From assembly GCA_938016505.1 (NCBI GenBank), contig CALLWN010000102.1:1-9065 (forward strand): a stretch of DNA of 9,065 bases, written 5' to 3'. The stretch is from an uncultured Sphingomonadaceae bacterium. GTDB taxonomy: Bacteria > Pseudomonadota > Alphaproteobacteria > Sphingomonadales > Sphingomonadaceae. The stretch's first letter is position 1. Every line of letters begins with the position of its first letter. Positions 1 through 6,049 of the stretch are shown one piece after another. Made by a program: the position numbers and the translations under genes. The notes below the pieces were generated by a model. The model did no database searches. It was not told the origin of the DNA and worked only from the letters and a program-made list of their open reading frames with translations.

Positions 1-287
1 CCGACATCCTTGCGAGGCTCGCAGCGCCCGGCCCGCACCGGCCGGCCCGCGTGGTCGGCTTCGCTGCCGAGACCGACGATCTTCTCGCCAACGCGCGCGC
101 CAAGCTCATGCGCAAGGGCTGCGACATGATCGTCGCCAACGATGTCTCGGGCGACGTGATGGGCGGCGCGATGAACCGGGTCCACCTGCTGACCGCCGAG
201 GGCGTCGAGAGCCTGCCGGAGGCGACCAAGACCGAAGTGGCCGACCGCCTCGCCGACCGGTTTGCCAGCTGGTTCGCTGCGCCATGA
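1..287 (+). CDS. coaBC: CoaBC C-terminal fragment (phosphopantothenate-cysteine ligase domain), 5' truncated by window
   Basis: This is the 3' end of the bifunctional phosphopantothenoylcysteine decarboxylase/phosphopantothenate-cysteine ligase, which makes 4'-phosphopantetheine on the route to coenzyme A in the cytoplasm. The reading frame is open from base 3 to the TGA at 285-287, giving about 94 residues of the CoaB ligase domain. Visible hallmarks are VGFAAET, then a KL..KG.D segment with the family's conserved lysine, then IVANDVS and an MGG..N nucleotide-binding-end motif, finishing with the usual K.EVADRLAD helix. The GTG at 51 is internal, not a start, because family sequence is readable upstream of it. 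The stop overlaps the start of dut (ATGA at 284-287), so the two are probably co-transcribed and translationally coupled. Assignment is secure; the N-terminal decarboxylase half lies outside the window. Confidence 0.93.
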   Translation, partial: DILARLAAPGPHRPARVVGFAAETDDLLANARAKLMRKGCDMIVANDVSGDVMGGAMNRVHLLTAEGVESLPEATKTEVADRLADRFASWFAAP

Positions 288-730
288 CCGCGCCCGTGCT
301 CCGCATCGCCCGCCTGCCGCACGGCGAGGGCCTGCCGCTCCCTGCCTATCAGACCGCGGGTGCGGCCGGCATGGATGTCTGCGCGGCGGAAGACCTGAGG
401 CTGGTGCCCGGCGCCCGCGCGGCAGTCGCGACCGGGCTTGCCGTCGCCGTGCCCCCGGGCTTCGAACTCCAGGTGCGCGCCCGCTCGGGCTGGGCGCTCC
501 GGGATGGCGTCGCCGTCCTGAACGCCCCGGGCACGATCGACAGCGACTATCGGGGCGAAGTGAAGATCATCCTCGCCAACCTTGGCGAGGCCGAGCTGGC
601 GATCGCCCGGGGCATGCGGATCGCCCAGCTCGTGCTCGCCCCAGTGGTTCAGGCCGCCGTCGAGGAAGTCGACGACCTCGACGCCACGGCGCGCGGCGCC
701 GGCGGTTTCGGATCGACCGGGCGGGCGTGA
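284..730 (+). CDS. dut: dUTP diphosphatase (dUTPase)
   Basis: This 148-residue protein is a trimeric-type dUTPase that hydrolyses dUTP to dUMP and pyrophosphate, keeping uracil out of DNA and supplying dUMP for thymidylate synthesis. All five family motifs are visible in order: I, AGAAGMDV (26-33); II, RARSGWA (65-71); [18 protein letters not shown] (79-93), with the catalytic Asp at about 86 and the uracil-stacking Tyr at about 89; [12 protein letters not shown] (109-118); V, the glycine-rich [10 protein letters not shown] at the C-terminus (137-146). Length matches bacterial Dut (about 150 residues). Motif II has RA-RSGW rather than the commoner RPRSGL, a mild variation. The ATG lies in the coaBC stop (ATGA) with no clear Shine-Dalgarno site, so translation probably depends on termination-reinitiation. 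coaBC-dut adjacency is common in bacteria and fits a housekeeping operon. Confidence 0.96.
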   Translation: MTAPVLRIARLPHGEGLPLPAYQTAGAAGMDVCAAEDLRLVPGARAAVATGLAVAVPPGFELQVRARSGWALRDGVAVLNAPGTIDSDYRGEVKIILANLGEAELAIARGMRIAQLVLAPVVQAAVEEVDDLDATARGAGGFGSTGRA

Positions 731-1494
731 CCTTCTCGGACGCCGAACTCGACCGCTACGCCCGCCACATCGTCCTGCCCGATGTGGGCGGGGCCGGCCA
801 GGCCCGGCTGAAGGCGGCGGCTGTGGTCATGGTGGGTGCCGGCGGGCTTGGCTCGGCTGCGCTGCCCTATCTGGCCGCCGCCGGAGTCGGGCGCCTCACC
901 CTCATCGATGACGATGTCGTCGCGCTCTCGAACCTGCAGCGCCAGACGCTCTACCAGACCGCCGACATCGGCCACCCGAAGGCGCGGGTCGCGGCCGAGC
1001 GTCTCGCGGCACTCAACCCGCATGTCGCCCTGCGCGCCGTGCCCGAACGCCTTTCAGCCACCAATGCGCGGGAGCTGCTCGGCGGCCATGACCTTGTGCT
1101 CGACGGGTCAGACAGCTTTGCCACCCGCGCCATCGTCAACCGCGCCGCGGTCGCGCTCGGCATCCCGCTCCTTGCGGCCGCCATGGGCCCCTTCGATGGC
1201 CAGCTCGGCCTGTTCGCCGGCCATCTGCCGGATGCGCCGTGCTGGGCCTGCTTTGCCGGCGCGGCCGAGGACCGGCCGGGCGAGACCTGCGCCGCGCAGG
1301 GCATCATCGGAGCGCTGGCTGGCGTCATGGGGAGCCTGCAGGCGCTCGAGGCGATCCGCGTCATCACCGGCTTCGCCGCCCGCCCGCCCGGCCACCTCTT
1401 CCTGTTCGATGCGAAGGCGCTTGCCAGCCGCGTCGTGCGTGTCCGGAAGGATCCCGGATGCCCGGTCTGCGCCCCGGCCTCCTCCTCGTCCTGA
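727..1494 (+). CDS. MoeB/ThiF/HesA-family E1-like adenylyltransferase
   Basis: This 255-residue cytoplasmic protein resembles the enzymes that adenylate the C-terminal Gly-Gly of ubiquitin-like sulfur carriers (MoaD for molybdopterin, ThiS for thiamin). Visible features are the N-terminal [14 protein letters not shown] signature, the ATP-binding GAGGLGS loop (37-43), [13 protein letters not shown] (61-73) with the Asn, Arg and Gln of the adenylation site, Lys85, and DGSD (126-129). Zinc-binding pairs are CWAC (172-175) and CPVC (245-248), and there is a crossover-type Cys188 in ETCAAQG. Length matches E. coli MoeB and ThiF (about 250); there is no C-terminal rhodanese domain. The start is GTG at 727, overlapping the dut TGA (GTGA); the next in-frame ATG would remove the N-terminal signature. 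Whether the partner is MoaD, ThiS or another carrier cannot be told from sequence, so no symbol is given. It overlaps a DsrE-like gene downstream, which supports a sulfur-transfer role. Confidence 0.92.
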   Translation: MTFSDAELDRYARHIVLPDVGGAGQARLKAAAVVMVGAGGLGSAALPYLAAAGVGRLTLIDDDVVALSNLQRQTLYQTADIGHPKARVAAERLAALNPHVALRAVPERLSATNARELLGGHDLVLDGSDSFATRAIVNRAAVALGIPLLAAAMGPFDGQLGLFAGHLPDAPCWACFAGAAEDRPGETCAAQGIIGALAGVMGSLQALEAIRVITGFAARPPGHLFLFDAKALASRVVRVRKDPGCPVCAPASSSS

Positions 1495-1769
1495 CCGAGC
1501 GGGGCAGCGCGCGCGCTCGCGCTGCGCTCGAAACCGCCGCAGCGGCGGCGGCGCTTGGCCGGCCGGTCGCAGTGCTGCTCAAGGGGCCGGATCTCGCCGA
1601 CTGCCCGGCGCTTGCCACCCTGCGGGAGCTTGGCGCCGAACTCGGCGCCTGCCAGGCCGCGATGGCAGACGCCGGCGTCACGGTCGCCGACCTGCCGCCC
1701 GGGGTTCAGCCGACCGGCCTTGTCGCCTTTCTCGCCGGCCGGGAAACCTGGCAGCTGCTCCTCGTCTGA
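1458..1769 (+). CDS. Small DsrE-like (sulfur-relay family) protein
   Basis: This 103-residue soluble protein looks like the DsrE/DsrF/TusD fold. It has an N-terminal hydrophobic strand ([11 protein letters not shown], 7-17), an Ala-rich helix (20-33), a second strand RPVAVLLKGPD (35-45), and a Cys-containing ELGACQAAMADAGV segment (61-74) matching the conserved position of the sulfur-carrying cysteine (Cys65). The C-terminus is hydrophobic (TWQLLLV). Cys49 is a second candidate. In DsrE-family proteins this cysteine carries persulfide sulfur between enzymes. The ATG at 1458 lies 37 bases inside the preceding E1-like gene and has its own Shine-Dalgarno site (GGAAGG, 1445-1450, 7-base spacing), which favours it as a true start. 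The stop is only 4 bases from the convergent MFS gene's stop. The family call rests on pattern memory, so it is moderate; a direct functional link to the E1-like enzyme is inferred from context. Confidence 0.72.
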   Translation: MPGLRPGLLLVLTERGSARARAALETAAAAAALGRPVAVLLKGPDLADCPALATLRELGAELGACQAAMADAGVTVADLPPGVQPTGLVAFLAGRETWQLLLV

Positions 1770-1773
1770 AGGT

Positions 1774-3084
1774 TCAGTGCGGCCGGCTGTCGCTGAGCTG
1801 GCGGTTGCCGAAGGCGTAGACGCCAATCGCAAGGCAGCCCGCGGCCGCAAGCCAATAGGGAAGCGCCGGCATCAGCTCGTAGAGACCGATCCCGACCGCC
1901 GGGGCCGCCACGAAGCAGGCGCCATTGACCGACGTGACCGCCCCGGCAACCGCGCCCTGGTCGGCCCGGTTGACTGCAAGCGAGGCACCGGCAGTGAAGC
2001 CGGGCCGCGCCATGCCGAACCCCGCCGACTGAAGCGCAAAGGCGATCACCAGCGCGTGGAAATCGGGTGCAACCGCAAGGCCCGCCGTGCCGATCGCAGC
2101 AAGAAGCGCACCCCAGCGCATCAGCTGCGAAGGGGTGAGCGCAAACATGCGGATGATCCCCCACTGCACGAGAAGCGTCGCTGCCGCACCCGCCATGAAG
2201 GCGACGCCGATGAGCTTTGCCGCGCCAGTGCCGGCGCCTTCGGCGATCCGGTCGATGATGAGGAAGCCGAGCGCCTGGCCGGTCGCCGCCTGCAGCGACC
2301 CGGCAGCGAAGCCATAGATCATGAACGCCCTGACCCGGGCGTCGAAGACCGAGACCCGCCGCCGCTCGCCCGATTCGCTTGCAGCATCGGCAGCCAGCAC
2401 ATGGGCGCCCCCCGGCGCGCCGCCGATGCTTGCGATCGAGACCGCCGCCCCCCGCCCCGCGCCCGGTGCGGCATGGGTCGGATCGTCGTCTGGAAGCCCG
2501 AGGCGCACCATGACCGTGACGACCGCGGCAATCGCAGTGAAGGCGAACATCGGGCCCGAGAGTGCGACGCCCGGCAGGATGAAGAAGGGCGCGACCCCCG
2601 GCCCGAGGATCGTGCCGAGGCCGAAGGCGGAGGACAGGAGCGCAAGTGCGGACGTGCGCTCGGCAGGCGTCGTCCGGCTGGCGACGAAGGCCTGAGCCGC
2701 CGGGTTGGCGGCCGAGCCGAACACGCCGAACAGCGCGCGCGCGAGCGTGAACAGGCCGAGCGTGAGCAGCGGTGCGAGAAGGCCCCTGATGCCTGCCAGG
2801 ATGACGATCGCGCACAGGAGCATCGACAGGCCGAATCCGGCGAGCCCCACCTCGAGCAGCAGCCGCCTTCCTCGCCGGTCGGACTGCTGAGCCCAGTAGG
2901 GCGCCGAGAAGGTCCAGATGAGCGCCGAAAGCGAGAAGACGAAGGCGATGCCAAGGTCGGGGATCCCGATGGCACGGCCGATCACTGGCAGCACCGACTG
3001 GAGTGCGGTGTTGCCCGCCGCCGTCACCAGCAGGGCTGCAAACACGAGCGCGAAATGCTGGCGGGGAAGGCTGGCGGCAGTCAC
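1774..3084 (-). CDS. MFS transporter (DHA1/TetA-like, 12 TM)
   Basis: This 436-residue inner-membrane protein has two hydrophobic halves with about six transmembrane segments each, joined by a hydrophilic Gly/Ala-rich loop at roughly 194-252. The MFS motif A, SDRRGRR, follows TM2 (68-74). TM5 carries a GLGTILGPGVAP stretch (155-166), similar to motif C, which is typical of proton-coupled drug antiporters of the DHA1 group. These features suggest efflux of a small molecule in exchange for protons, but the substrate cannot be inferred. The start is GTG at 3084: the first residues run straight into TM1 (FALVFAALLVTAAGNTALQ) and no nearby ATG is in frame. No clear Shine-Dalgarno site is seen, so the exact start is less certain. 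It diverges from the GST-like gene across a 50-base gap and converges, with a 4-base gap, on the DsrE-like gene. Confidence 0.9.
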   Translation of the reverse strand: MTAASLPRQHFALVFAALLVTAAGNTALQSVLPVIGRAIGIPDLGIAFVFSLSALIWTFSAPYWAQQSDRRGRRLLLEVGLAGFGLSMLLCAIVILAGIRGLLAPLLTLGLFTLARALFGVFGSAANPAAQAFVASRTTPAERTSALALLSSAFGLGTILGPGVAPFFILPGVALSGPMFAFTAIAAVVTVMVRLGLPDDDPTHAAPGAGRGAAVSIASIGGAPGGAHVLAADAASESGERRRVSVFDARVRAFMIYGFAAGSLQAATGQALGFLIIDRIAEGAGTGAAKLIGVAFMAGAAATLLVQWGIIRMFALTPSQLMRWGALLAAIGTAGLAVAPDFHALVIAFALQSAGFGMARPGFTAGASLAVNRADQGAVAGAVTSVNGACFVAAPAVGIGLYELMPALPYWLAAAGCLAIGVYAFGNRQLSDSRPH

Positions 3085-3124
3085 GCCGCTGCTGCTAGGC
3101 GGTGCCGCGCGCCAAGTTCAAGAC

Positions 3125-3130
3125 AGGAGG
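3125..3130 (+). promoter_or_regulatory. Ribosome binding site of the GST-like gene
   Basis: AGGAGG lies four bases before the ATG at 3135. It is a textbook Shine-Dalgarno sequence and selects this start over the ATG at 3102, which would add 11 poorly conserved residues. Confidence 0.8.
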
Positions 3131-3134
3131 ACCC

Positions 3135-3749
3135 ATGCGCCTTTACGACAGCCTCGGTCCCAACCCGCAGATTGTCCGCACCTTCGCTGCCGAGAAGGGC
3201 ATGTCCCTCGCGAAGGTGCCGATCGACATCATGGCGGGCGAGAACCGTGGCGAGGCCTTCCGCGCCATCAACCCGATGGGGCAGATGCCGGCGTTGTCGC
3301 TCGACGACGGCACCGTGCTCACCGAGGTCGCGGCGATCTGCGAGTATCTGGAGGAGTGTCATCCCCGCCCTGCGCTCGTCGGCGGCACTCCGGTCGAGCG
3401 GGCCGAGACGCGGATGTGGGTCCGCCGCTTCGACCTCGGGGTGCTCGAGCCCTTCATGCTTGGCTTTCGCGCGACGGTCGCACGCGATTTCTTCAGCCCC
3501 CGCATGCCGCTCCTGTCCGAATCTGCTGGCGGCGAGTTGATGGCGCACTGGGCCGAGCGCCTCGCCTTCTTCGATCGTCTTCTTGATGGCCGGACCTTCG
3601 TGTGCGGGGCGCGCTTCACCCTTGCCGACATCACGCTCGGCGTCTTCCTGCGCTTCGCACCGGCGGCTGGCGTTCCGCTTCCCGACGGCCTGTGCTGGAT
3701 CCCCGGCTGGCTCGACCGGCTCGCCGCGCGCGGCACCTTCGACGCCTAG
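3135..3749 (+). CDS. Glutathione S-transferase family protein
   Basis: This 204-residue cytoplasmic protein has the two-domain GST layout. The N-terminal thioredoxin-like domain (about 1-76) starts MRLYDSLGPNPQIVR and contains the cis-proline segment GQMPAL (49-54, Pro52) followed by LTEVAAICEYLEE, where family members bind the glutathione gamma-glutamyl group. The C-terminal helical domain (about 88-200) contains the FTLADITLG N-capping box (161-169). Such enzymes conjugate glutathione to electrophiles or use it in reduction or isomerisation; the substrate is unknown. At the glutathione site the usual Glu-Ser pair reads Glu64-Val65, so glutathione binding may be altered. The ATG at 3135 has an ideal AGGAGG (3125-3130) four bases upstream, which decides it over an in-frame ATG at 3102. 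Its TAG stop overlaps the convergent DMT gene's stop. Subclass not assigned. Confidence 0.88.
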   Translation: MRLYDSLGPNPQIVRTFAAEKGMSLAKVPIDIMAGENRGEAFRAINPMGQMPALSLDDGTVLTEVAAICEYLEECHPRPALVGGTPVERAETRMWVRRFDLGVLEPFMLGFRATVARDFFSPRMPLLSESAGGELMAHWAERLAFFDRLLDGRTFVCGARFTLADITLGVFLRFAPAAGVPLPDGLCWIPGWLDRLAARGTFDA

Positions 3750-4633
3750 GCGGTGGGGCTTGAAGCCGCTGCAACGGCAGCGCGCCGGGCCTGCCACAGG
3801 CAGGCTGCAATGATGATGAGCGCGCCGGCCAGGGTCCGCCACGACAGCGGCTCCCCGAAGGCGACCCATCCGAACAGCGCAGCCCAGAACAGCGCCGTGT
3901 ATTCGAACGGTGCCAGGCGTTGCGCCTCGGCCCGGGCATAGGCACGGGCGATGCACTGGAGCGCGACCGCGCCCGAGAAGCCCGCTGCCAGCACCAGCGG
4001 CCAGTCTGTCCGCCCCGGCACCCAGCCCCCGGGCAGCAACATGACGAAGGGCAGCAGCAGGAGCGCCGGGATGGCTGCGCCGAGCAGGCTGACGAGAGAC
4101 GGCCCGTCGCGGCTGGCGCGCGCCCGCATCAGGATGATCGAGCCAGCATAGCTGAGCGCCGAAAGCAGGACGGCGCCCACGCCGACGAGCCTCGCCTGCG
4201 GGATGCCAGTCGGGTCGGTGCCGGCTGCGACCAGCACCCCGCAGAAGCCCGCCGCAATGGCGGCAAGGCTGCCGCGCTCCATCCGCTCGCCGAGGAACAG
4301 GGCCGCCATGGGCGGGATGAGGAGCGGTGCCACGAAGGCAAATGTGACCGCCTCTGCCAGGGGCAGCACGGTCAGCGACCAGAAGAACAGGAAGGCCGCA
4401 GCCGCGATCAGCCCGCCGCGCAGCAGGTGCGGCCCTGCCATGTCGCGGCGCAGCGGTGGCCGCCCCTCGCGCCACCAGAAGGGCAGGATGAACAGGAGCG
4501 CGGCGATGTAGCGCCAGAAGGTTGCGGCCACTGCCGGGTTGGTTGCAACCAGCGCCTTCATGATGGCGTCCATCACGCAGAAGAAGGCGATTCCGATGGT
4601 GTAGAGCAGGTAGGGGCCCGGGGTCGCACGCAT
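3746..4633 (-). CDS. EamA/DMT-superfamily permease (10 TM)
   Basis: This 295-residue inner-membrane protein belongs to the drug/metabolite transporter superfamily and has two EamA repeats. The first (about 8-137) ends its core with the hallmark FLGER (113-117); the second (about 148-281) ends with FGEPLSWRTLAGALIIIAA (259-277). Ten hydrophobic segments are visible, as expected for the RhaT/YdcZ-like EamA group, and length is typical (about 300). Many relatives export amino acids or metabolites; the substrate cannot be deduced. The start was placed at 4633, because GAGG (4637-4640) precedes it and MRATPGPYLLYTIG fits the family's short N-terminus. An in-frame ATG at 4657 lacks a ribosome site, and the frame extends to 4771 through low-complexity non-family sequence. 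It diverges from the PuuD-like gene. Its TAG (3746-3748) overlaps the TAG of the GST-like gene. Confidence 0.9.
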   Translation of the reverse strand: MRATPGPYLLYTIGIAFFCVMDAIMKALVATNPAVAATFWRYIAALLFILPFWWREGRPPLRRDMAGPHLLRGGLIAAAAFLFFWSLTVLPLAEAVTFAFVAPLLIPPMAALFLGERMERGSLAAIAAGFCGVLVAAGTDPTGIPQARLVGVGAVLLSALSYAGSIILMRARASRDGPSLVSLLGAAIPALLLLPFVMLLPGGWVPGRTDWPLVLAAGFSGAVALQCIARAYARAEAQRLAPFEYTALFWAALFGWVAFGEPLSWRTLAGALIIIAACLWQARRAAVAAASSPTA

Positions 4634-4764
4634 CGACCTCGCGCATGCGCGGGGCATGCAGGTGATTGCAACGCGCGGAAAAGGGGGAGTAAGGGGGTCC
4701 GATTTCGTGCGCCGCGCTGCCTGCGGCGCCGCAGTCAAGGTGATCAAGGGGCAAGGAGAGTCGC
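4634..4764. promoter_or_regulatory. Divergent intergenic region with GCATGC repeats and a GC hairpin
   Basis: This 131-base gap separates the divergent DMT permease and PuuD-like gene, so it should hold both promoters. A perfect 12-base palindrome CGCGCATGCGCG covers 4640-4651, and GCATGC recurs at 4654-4659, 11 bases after its first copy. The purine-rich AAGGGGG occurs twice (4681-4687 and 4691-4697). A perfect 7-bp inverted repeat, GCGCCGC (4709-4715) and GCGGCGC (4723-4729) with a 7-base loop, would form a hairpin in the leader of the PuuD-like gene. No convincing -35/-10 pair could be placed. A regulatory role for these repeats is inferred, not shown. Confidence 0.4.
4753..4760 (+). promoter_or_regulatory. 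Ribosome binding site of the PuuD-like gene
   Basis: AAGGAGAG precedes the ATG at 4765 by four bases. It is the strongest start signal in this divergent region and fixes the start of the PuuD-like gene. Confidence 0.75.
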
Positions 4765-5340
4765 ATGGCAAAGCTTCTGGGCAATCTGTGGAATGCGGTG
4801 GGCATCGGCGGCCTGCTCGCGATCATCGTGCTGTGGGGCTTCCACGGCACCCACCCAAATCTCGTCAACGGGATCTTCCGCTACCTGCATGTCCTCATCG
4901 GGATCATGTGGATCGGGCTCCTCTATTATTTCAACTTCGTCCAGATTCCGACCATGCCCAAGGTTCCAGCCGAGCTGAAGCCGGGCGTTTCCAAGTATAT
5001 CGCGCCCGAGGCGCTGTTCTGGTTCCGCTGGGCGGCACTGTTCACCGTCGTCACCGGGATCGTCATCGCGCTCATCAACGGCTATGTCGTCGAGGCGCTG
5101 ACGCTCGCGCCGGGTTACCGGGTGATCGGGCTCGGCATGTGGCTCGCGCTCATCATGGCCTTCAACGTGTGGTTCCTGATCTGGCCCAACCAGAAGAAGG
5201 CGCTCGGCATCGTCGAGGCCGATGCCGACACCAAGGCGAAGGCGGCGACGACGGCGATGATCTTCAGCCGCACCAACACGCTGCTCTCGCTCCCCATGCT
5301 GTGGTGCATGGTGAGCCAGGGTGCGCTCGGCGGAGTCTGA
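4765..5340 (+). CDS. Short PuuD-like integral membrane protein (urate oxidase N-terminal family), no cytochrome c domain
   Basis: This 191-residue membrane protein resembles the membrane domain of the urate hydroxylase PuuD (Urate_ox_N). It has about five hydrophobic segments: 12-26, 39-59, 85-105, 117-140 and 170-186. Family hallmarks are FRYLHVLIGIMWIGLLYYFNFVQ near 38-60, NVWFLIWPNQKKALG (134-148), and FSRTNTLLSLPMLW close to the C-terminus. Full-length PuuD is about 400 residues or more, with a C-terminal cytochrome c; here no CxxCH is present and the protein ends after the last membrane segment. Urate oxidation is therefore not established, and 'PuuD' would over-call it. Conserved His42 in the second segment could bind heme, which is a guess. 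The ATG has a strong AAGGAGAG (4753-4760). No purine-catabolism gene is nearby. A GC hairpin right after the stop may end the transcript. Confidence 0.8.
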   Translation: MAKLLGNLWNAVGIGGLLAIIVLWGFHGTHPNLVNGIFRYLHVLIGIMWIGLLYYFNFVQIPTMPKVPAELKPGVSKYIAPEALFWFRWAALFTVVTGIVIALINGYVVEALTLAPGYRVIGLGMWLALIMAFNVWFLIWPNQKKALGIVEADADTKAKAATTAMIFSRTNTLLSLPMLWCMVSQGALGGV

Positions 5341-5406
5341 CCGGCCGCAGGCCGGGGCGAACGGGGGTGGCGGGCTCTGATGTGGAACGCACCCCTGTCC
5401 CCCGGC
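5341..5406. terminator. GC-rich hairpins between convergent genes; possible bidirectional terminator
   Basis: Directly after the PuuD-like stop, CCGGCC (5341-5346) and GGCCGG (5350-5355) form a perfect 6-bp stem with loop GCA. A second weaker pairing is GGGGTG (5364-5369) with CACCCC (5390-5395). The region lies between two convergent genes, where a terminator is expected. Neither hairpin is followed by a run of T on either strand, so a classic intrinsic terminator is not proven. Confidence 0.4.
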
Positions 5407-6045
5407 TCATGCGAGATAGGCGGCGGACGTCTTCGCCTTCACCTCGTCGGCGGTCACCCCCGGCGCCAGCTCGACGAGGCGGAAGGGGCTGCCCTTGCGG
5501 TCCGGCCGCTCGAAGACGGCGAGGTCGGTGATCAGCACATCGACGCAGTTGCGCCCCGTGAGCGGCAGCGTGCAGGCCGGCACGAACTTGGGGCGGCCGA
5601 CCTTGTCGACATGCTCCATCATGACGACGATGCGCGGGGTGCCGGCGACAAGGTCCATCGCACCCCCCATGCCCTTCACCATCTTGCCGGGCACCATCCA
5701 GTTGGCGAGATCGCCGGTCTCGGCGACTTCCATCGCCCCCAGGATCGAGAGGTCCATGTGGCCGCCGCGGATCATGGCAAATGAGGTGGCGGAGTCGAAA
5801 TAGCTCGTCCGCCGGAGCTCGGTCACCGTCTGCTTGCCGGCGTTGATGAGATCCGCGTCCTCTTCGCCCTCGAACGGGAAGGGCCCCATGCCAAGCATCC
5901 CGTTCTCGGACTGGAGGGTGATGTCGACCCCCTCCGGGACATGGTTCGCGACAAGGGTGGGCATGCCGATGCCGAGGTTCACGTAGAATCCGTCCTTCAG
6001 TTCGCGCGCCGCGCGGGCTGCCATCTCGTCGCGGGTCCAGGCCAT
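5407..6045 (-). CDS. scoB: 3-oxoacid CoA-transferase subunit B
   Basis: This 212-residue protein is the beta subunit of a two-subunit succinyl-CoA:3-ketoacid (or acetate:acetoacetyl) CoA-transferase. The enzyme moves CoA between succinyl-CoA or acetyl-CoA and acetoacetate or related acids, feeding ketone bodies and short-chain acids into central metabolism in the cytoplasm. Visible features are [13 protein letters not shown] (25-37), the catalytic-glutamate motif SENGMLG (46-52, Glu47), and the family signature [14 protein letters not shown] (94-107). Length is normal for the B subunit (about 210). The ATG at 6045 has AAGGAG (6053-6058) seven bases upstream, inside the last codons of the phosphatase gene. 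It is the last gene of a minus-strand operon whose first gene encodes the A subunit; the two are separated by a phosphatase gene. The exact substrate (scoB versus atoA type) is inferred from overall similarity. Confidence 0.93.
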   Translation of the reverse strand: MAWTRDEMAARAARELKDGFYVNLGIGMPTLVANHVPEGVDITLQSENGMLGMGPFPFEGEEDADLINAGKQTVTELRRTSYFDSATSFAMIRGGHMDLSILGAMEVAETGDLANWMVPGKMVKGMGGAMDLVAGTPRIVVMMEHVDKVGRPKFVPACTLPLTGRNCVDVLITDLAVFERPDRKGSPFRLVELAPGVTADEVKAKTSAAYLA

Positions 6046-6049
6046 TGCG

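Noticed and set aside
951..1850. Minus-strand open frame of 299 codons opposite the E1-like and DsrE-like genes
   Set aside because: Composition-driven shadow; the plus strand has the GAGGLGS and CxxC motifs in the correct order.
1555..3540. Long plus-strand open frame (661 codons) across the MFS gene
   Set aside because: Its product is Arg/Glu/Asp-rich low complexity, as expected antisense to a hydrophobic GC-rich gene; the minus strand encodes a clear 12-TM MFS protein.
4634..4771. 46-residue N-terminal extension of the DMT permease
   Set aside because: The extension is not membrane- or signal-like, runs through the intergenic palindrome and into the PuuD-like start region, and has no ribosome site; the start at 4633 fits family length.
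5341..5355. Classic rho-independent terminator
   Set aside because: The stem is perfect, but no T-run follows on either strand; listed only as a possible terminator with low confidence.
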